From CAYUKK01 sp964445305 (lineage in GTDB: Bacteria > Acidobacteriota > Aminicenantia > Aminicenantales > UBA8522), in contig CAYUKK010000079.1 in the NCBI GenBank assembly GCA_964445305.1, positions 1 to 8,056 on the forward strand: a DNA stretch of 8,056 bases. Reading direction: 5' to 3'. Under the pieces are notes generated by a model that made no database searches, had not been told where the DNA came from, and saw only the letters and a program-made list of their open reading frames with translations. Position numbers and translations under genes: made by a program. Below are positions 6,336-8,056 of this stretch, piece after piece. Every line of letters starts with the position of its first letter. Position 1 is the first letter of the stretch.

Positions 6336-6656
6336 CTATTCTTTCTCTTTCTCTTTTTTAGGCACGATGACCTTTTCCTCGGGCTTGAGCAGCCAAAGCT
6401 TTTCCCGAGCTTCCCGGTCGACGGCCAGCGGATTCTTTTCGAGCTCCTCGATCTCCCGACACAAGCGATTCTTCTTTTGTTCTAACCGTTCAACCTCTTG
6501 GAGGAGGGATTTATAGTTTTTCTTGGCCCGGTGGATTTCCAGCAGCCCCTTTTTGCCGAAAACAGAGGAAATGAGCAGGGCAAGAAAGAAAAGGCCGACC
6601 CCAGCCAGAATAAGCCTCCGACGCAAAGAGCCGTTGACCTTCTTCTCTCTGGGCAT
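6336..6656 (-). CDS. FtsB/DivIC-like septum formation initiator protein
   Basis: A 106-residue bitopic membrane protein of the FtsB/DivIC family, which links the divisome subunits FtsL and FtsQ and helps activate septal wall synthesis. Order of parts: a short basic cytoplasmic tail (1-14, with LRRR), one transmembrane helix (about 15-33), the family's FGKKGL turn (33-38), a periplasmic coiled coil with heptad Leu, Glu and Lys (about 40-75), and the conserved C-terminal segment DREAREKLWLLKPEEKVI (80-97). The last ten residues are almost only Lys and Glu. The sequence is too divergent to decide between the names ftsB and divIC. Its ATG shares one base with the stop of the mutase gene (TGATG), which points to translational re-initiation and a common transcript. 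FtsB-family genes often lie beside eno or other metabolic genes; here the neighbour is a phosphohexomutase. Confidence 0.87.
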   Translation of the reverse strand: MPREKKVNGSLRRRLILAGVGLFFLALLISSVFGKKGLLEIHRAKKNYKSLLQEVERLEQKKNRLCREIEELEKNPLAVDREAREKLWLLKPEEKVIVPKKEKEKE

Positions 6657-8056
6657 CAGGCGAGTCTCTCCACTCCGTGAAGGAGGAGCTTCTCAAGGTC
6701 TTTCCCGGATTCTGCTTCAGCATAGCAGCGGATGAGCGGCTCTGTCCCAGAAAATCGAAGCAGAAGCCAATCGTCATCCTCAAAATCCAATTTGATACCA
6801 TCGATTCTTTCTATATGGACAACCCTCCGGCCAGCCAGGCGTTCGGGAGGGTCGACGATGAGCTCCTTGAGCTTCCGCTCATTTTTCGGGTTGAGGGGGA
6901 TGTTTTTTTGACCGCCATATTTTTTCCCGTATTCCCGGAAAAGCTCATCCCTCAGTTCCGTTATCTTCTTCCCCGTCACGGCCATCATCTCGGCCACGAG
7001 AAGGCCAGCAAAAATTCCGTCTTTTTCAGGCAAGTGATTTCGGACCGCCAGGCAAGCGCTTTCTTCCCCGCCAAAAATGATCTCCCCCTTGAGGAAAAGG
7101 TCGGCTATATACTTGAACCCGACCGGCGTCTTGTGAAGACGAAGGCCGTAGCGCCTGGCAATCCTGTCGATAAGGTGGGTCGTAGCCACCGACCTGGCCA
7201 CGCCGCCGCGCCACCCCTTCACTCGAACGAGGTAATCGAGGAGGAGAGCGAGGATGATATTCTGGACGATGAAATTTCCCTTCTCGTCAAGGATGCCAAA
7301 TCGATCGCCATCCGCATCGGTGGCGATCCCCAGGGCGCAGCCTTTCTCCCGGACTAACACTTTTAGTTCATGCAAGTTCTCTACGGTGCAGGAAGGAACG
7401 ACTCCGCCGAAATAGGGGTCGACATAGCCATGGATTTCCTCAACGGGAATCTGGTTCTCTTCCAAGATTTCATCCAGGTACTCGCGACTCGTCCCGTAGA
7501 GGGGGTCGATCCCGATTTTCATCCGGGAGCGGCGGATGGCGGGGAAGTCAATTTTTTTCTGCAGAAATACGAGATAATCGCTCTGGAGGTCGATCTTCTC
7601 GACGGACTCAGCTCTCGAATAGTAGGGCCAACTCATGCTCCCACGGGATAGCCGCCCGACTTCTTCCTCCACTCTATCCGTCTCGTGAGGCAATGCGGGA
7701 GCGCCCGTCTCTAAGTTGAGCTTCAATCCGTTGTATTCAGGCGGATTAAAAGAGGCCGTGAAGTTTATTCCAGCCTGAGCGTTCCGCTTGATAATCTGGA
7801 GGCACTGGGCCTGGGAAGGAGCATCTCGGTCAGCCAGGAGCACGTGGACCTGGTTATGAGAAAGGACCTTGGCCGCCTCGGCAGCGAACCGCTCGGAGAG
7901 AAAGCGGGTATCATAATTGACAACGACAGAAATCTCACGGCCGGGAAATTTTTTTAAGAGATAATTGGCAATGGCCTGGACGACAAGCCGAACGTTGGCG
8001 AAGGTGAACTCTTCTCCCATCACAGCGCGCCAACCCGATGTCCCGAACTTGATCAT
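6656..8056 (-). CDS. Phosphoglucomutase/phosphomannomutase (alpha-D-phosphohexomutase)
   Basis: A 466-residue enzyme that would interconvert hexose 1- and 6-phosphates through a phosphoserine, feeding sugar nucleotides to envelope or storage polysaccharides. All four domains are present: the N-terminal FGTSGWRAVMGEEFT (4-18), the phosphoserine loop TASFNPPEYNG (100-110) with Ser102, the metal-binding DADGDR (247-252), the sugar-specificity loop GGEES (329-333) with HLPEKDG (341-347), and the phosphate-binding RFSGTEP (434-440). In the phosphoserine loop the usual His of TASHNP is Phe (Phe103). The ATG lies on the last three bases of the window; MIKFGTSGWRA is a typical family N-terminus, so the protein is probably complete, though its promoter and ribosome site are not visible. 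Whether glucose or mannose phosphate is preferred cannot be told; the GGEES loop is common to enzymes accepting both. First visible gene of a cluster with the FtsB-like and helicase genes. Confidence 0.94.
   Translation of the reverse strand: MIKFGTSGWRAVMGEEFTFANVRLVVQAIANYLLKKFPGREISVVVNYDTRFLSERFAAEAAKVLSHNQVHVLLADRDAPSQAQCLQIIKRNAQAGINFTASFNPPEYNGLKLNLETGAPALPHETDRVEEEVGRLSRGSMSWPYYSRAESVEKIDLQSDYLVFLQKKIDFPAIRRSRMKIGIDPLYGTSREYLDEILEENQIPVEEIHGYVDPYFGGVVPSCTVENLHELKVLVREKGCALGIATDADGDRFGILDEKGNFIVQNIILALLLDYLVRVKGWRGGVARSVATTHLIDRIARRYGLRLHKTPVGFKYIADLFLKGEIIFGGEESACLAVRNHLPEKDGIFAGLLVAEMMAVTGKKITELRDELFREYGKKYGGQKNIPLNPKNERKLKELIVDPPERLAGRRVVHIERIDGIKLDFEDDDWLLLRFSGTEPLIRCYAEAESGKDLEKLLLHGVERLA

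Noticed and set aside
6677..7357. A 226-codon open frame on the plus strand opposite the phosphohexomutase
   Set aside because: It mirrors conserved mutase motifs and shows no domain or translation signal of its own.

Overview
The window looks like ordinary chromosomal housekeeping sequence from a bacterium of moderate GC content. There are no mobile elements, CRISPR arrays or phage genes. Six complete genes and one partial gene are supported. The style of the genes resembles uncultured Aminicenantes or Acidobacteriota-like bacteria: a long SppA, a single-chain UvrD-type helicase-nuclease, a small RRM protein, and an ECF sigma/anti-sigma pair. That placement is inference from general resemblance only and is held with low confidence.

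Layout from left to right. (1) Positions 1-914, minus strand: an ECF sigma factor followed, with an ATGA overlap, by a membrane-anchored zinc-binding anti-sigma factor that runs off the left edge. (2) Positions 915-1187: a 273-base non-coding stretch. It holds a candidate ECF-type promoter for the sigma operon and a terminator-like structure downstream of the RRM gene. (3) Positions 1188-1469, minus strand: a one-domain RRM RNA-binding protein with a very strong Shine-Dalgarno sequence and a structured leader. (4) Positions 1470-1669: a divergent promoter region serving the RRM gene (minus) and sppA (plus). (5) Positions 1670-3394, plus strand: a membrane-anchored double-domain signal peptide peptidase, SppA. 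(6) Positions 3388-8056, minus strand: a tight gene cluster read in the order phosphohexomutase, FtsB/DivIC-like division protein, helicase-nuclease. The first two genes share one base (TGATG), and the helicase starts 23 bases after the division gene. The helicase and sppA converge and overlap by 7 bases at their 3' ends.

How the genes may work together: the sigma/anti-sigma pair is a self-contained envelope-type signalling module. SppA and the FtsB-like protein both act at the cytoplasmic membrane. The phosphohexomutase supplies sugar phosphates that commonly feed envelope polysaccharides. The helicase-nuclease carries a complete set of SF1A helicase motifs, a RecB-like nuclease site and a four-cysteine Fe-S signature, so it is probably a DNA break-processing enzyme.

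I did not find a clearly new multi-gene system. The points most worth a second look are the single-chain helicase/Fe-S nuclease, the Ser-Phe active-site loop of the mutase, the hairpin leader and compact RRM of the RNA-binding protein, and an open, protein-like stretch directly after the RRM stop codon.
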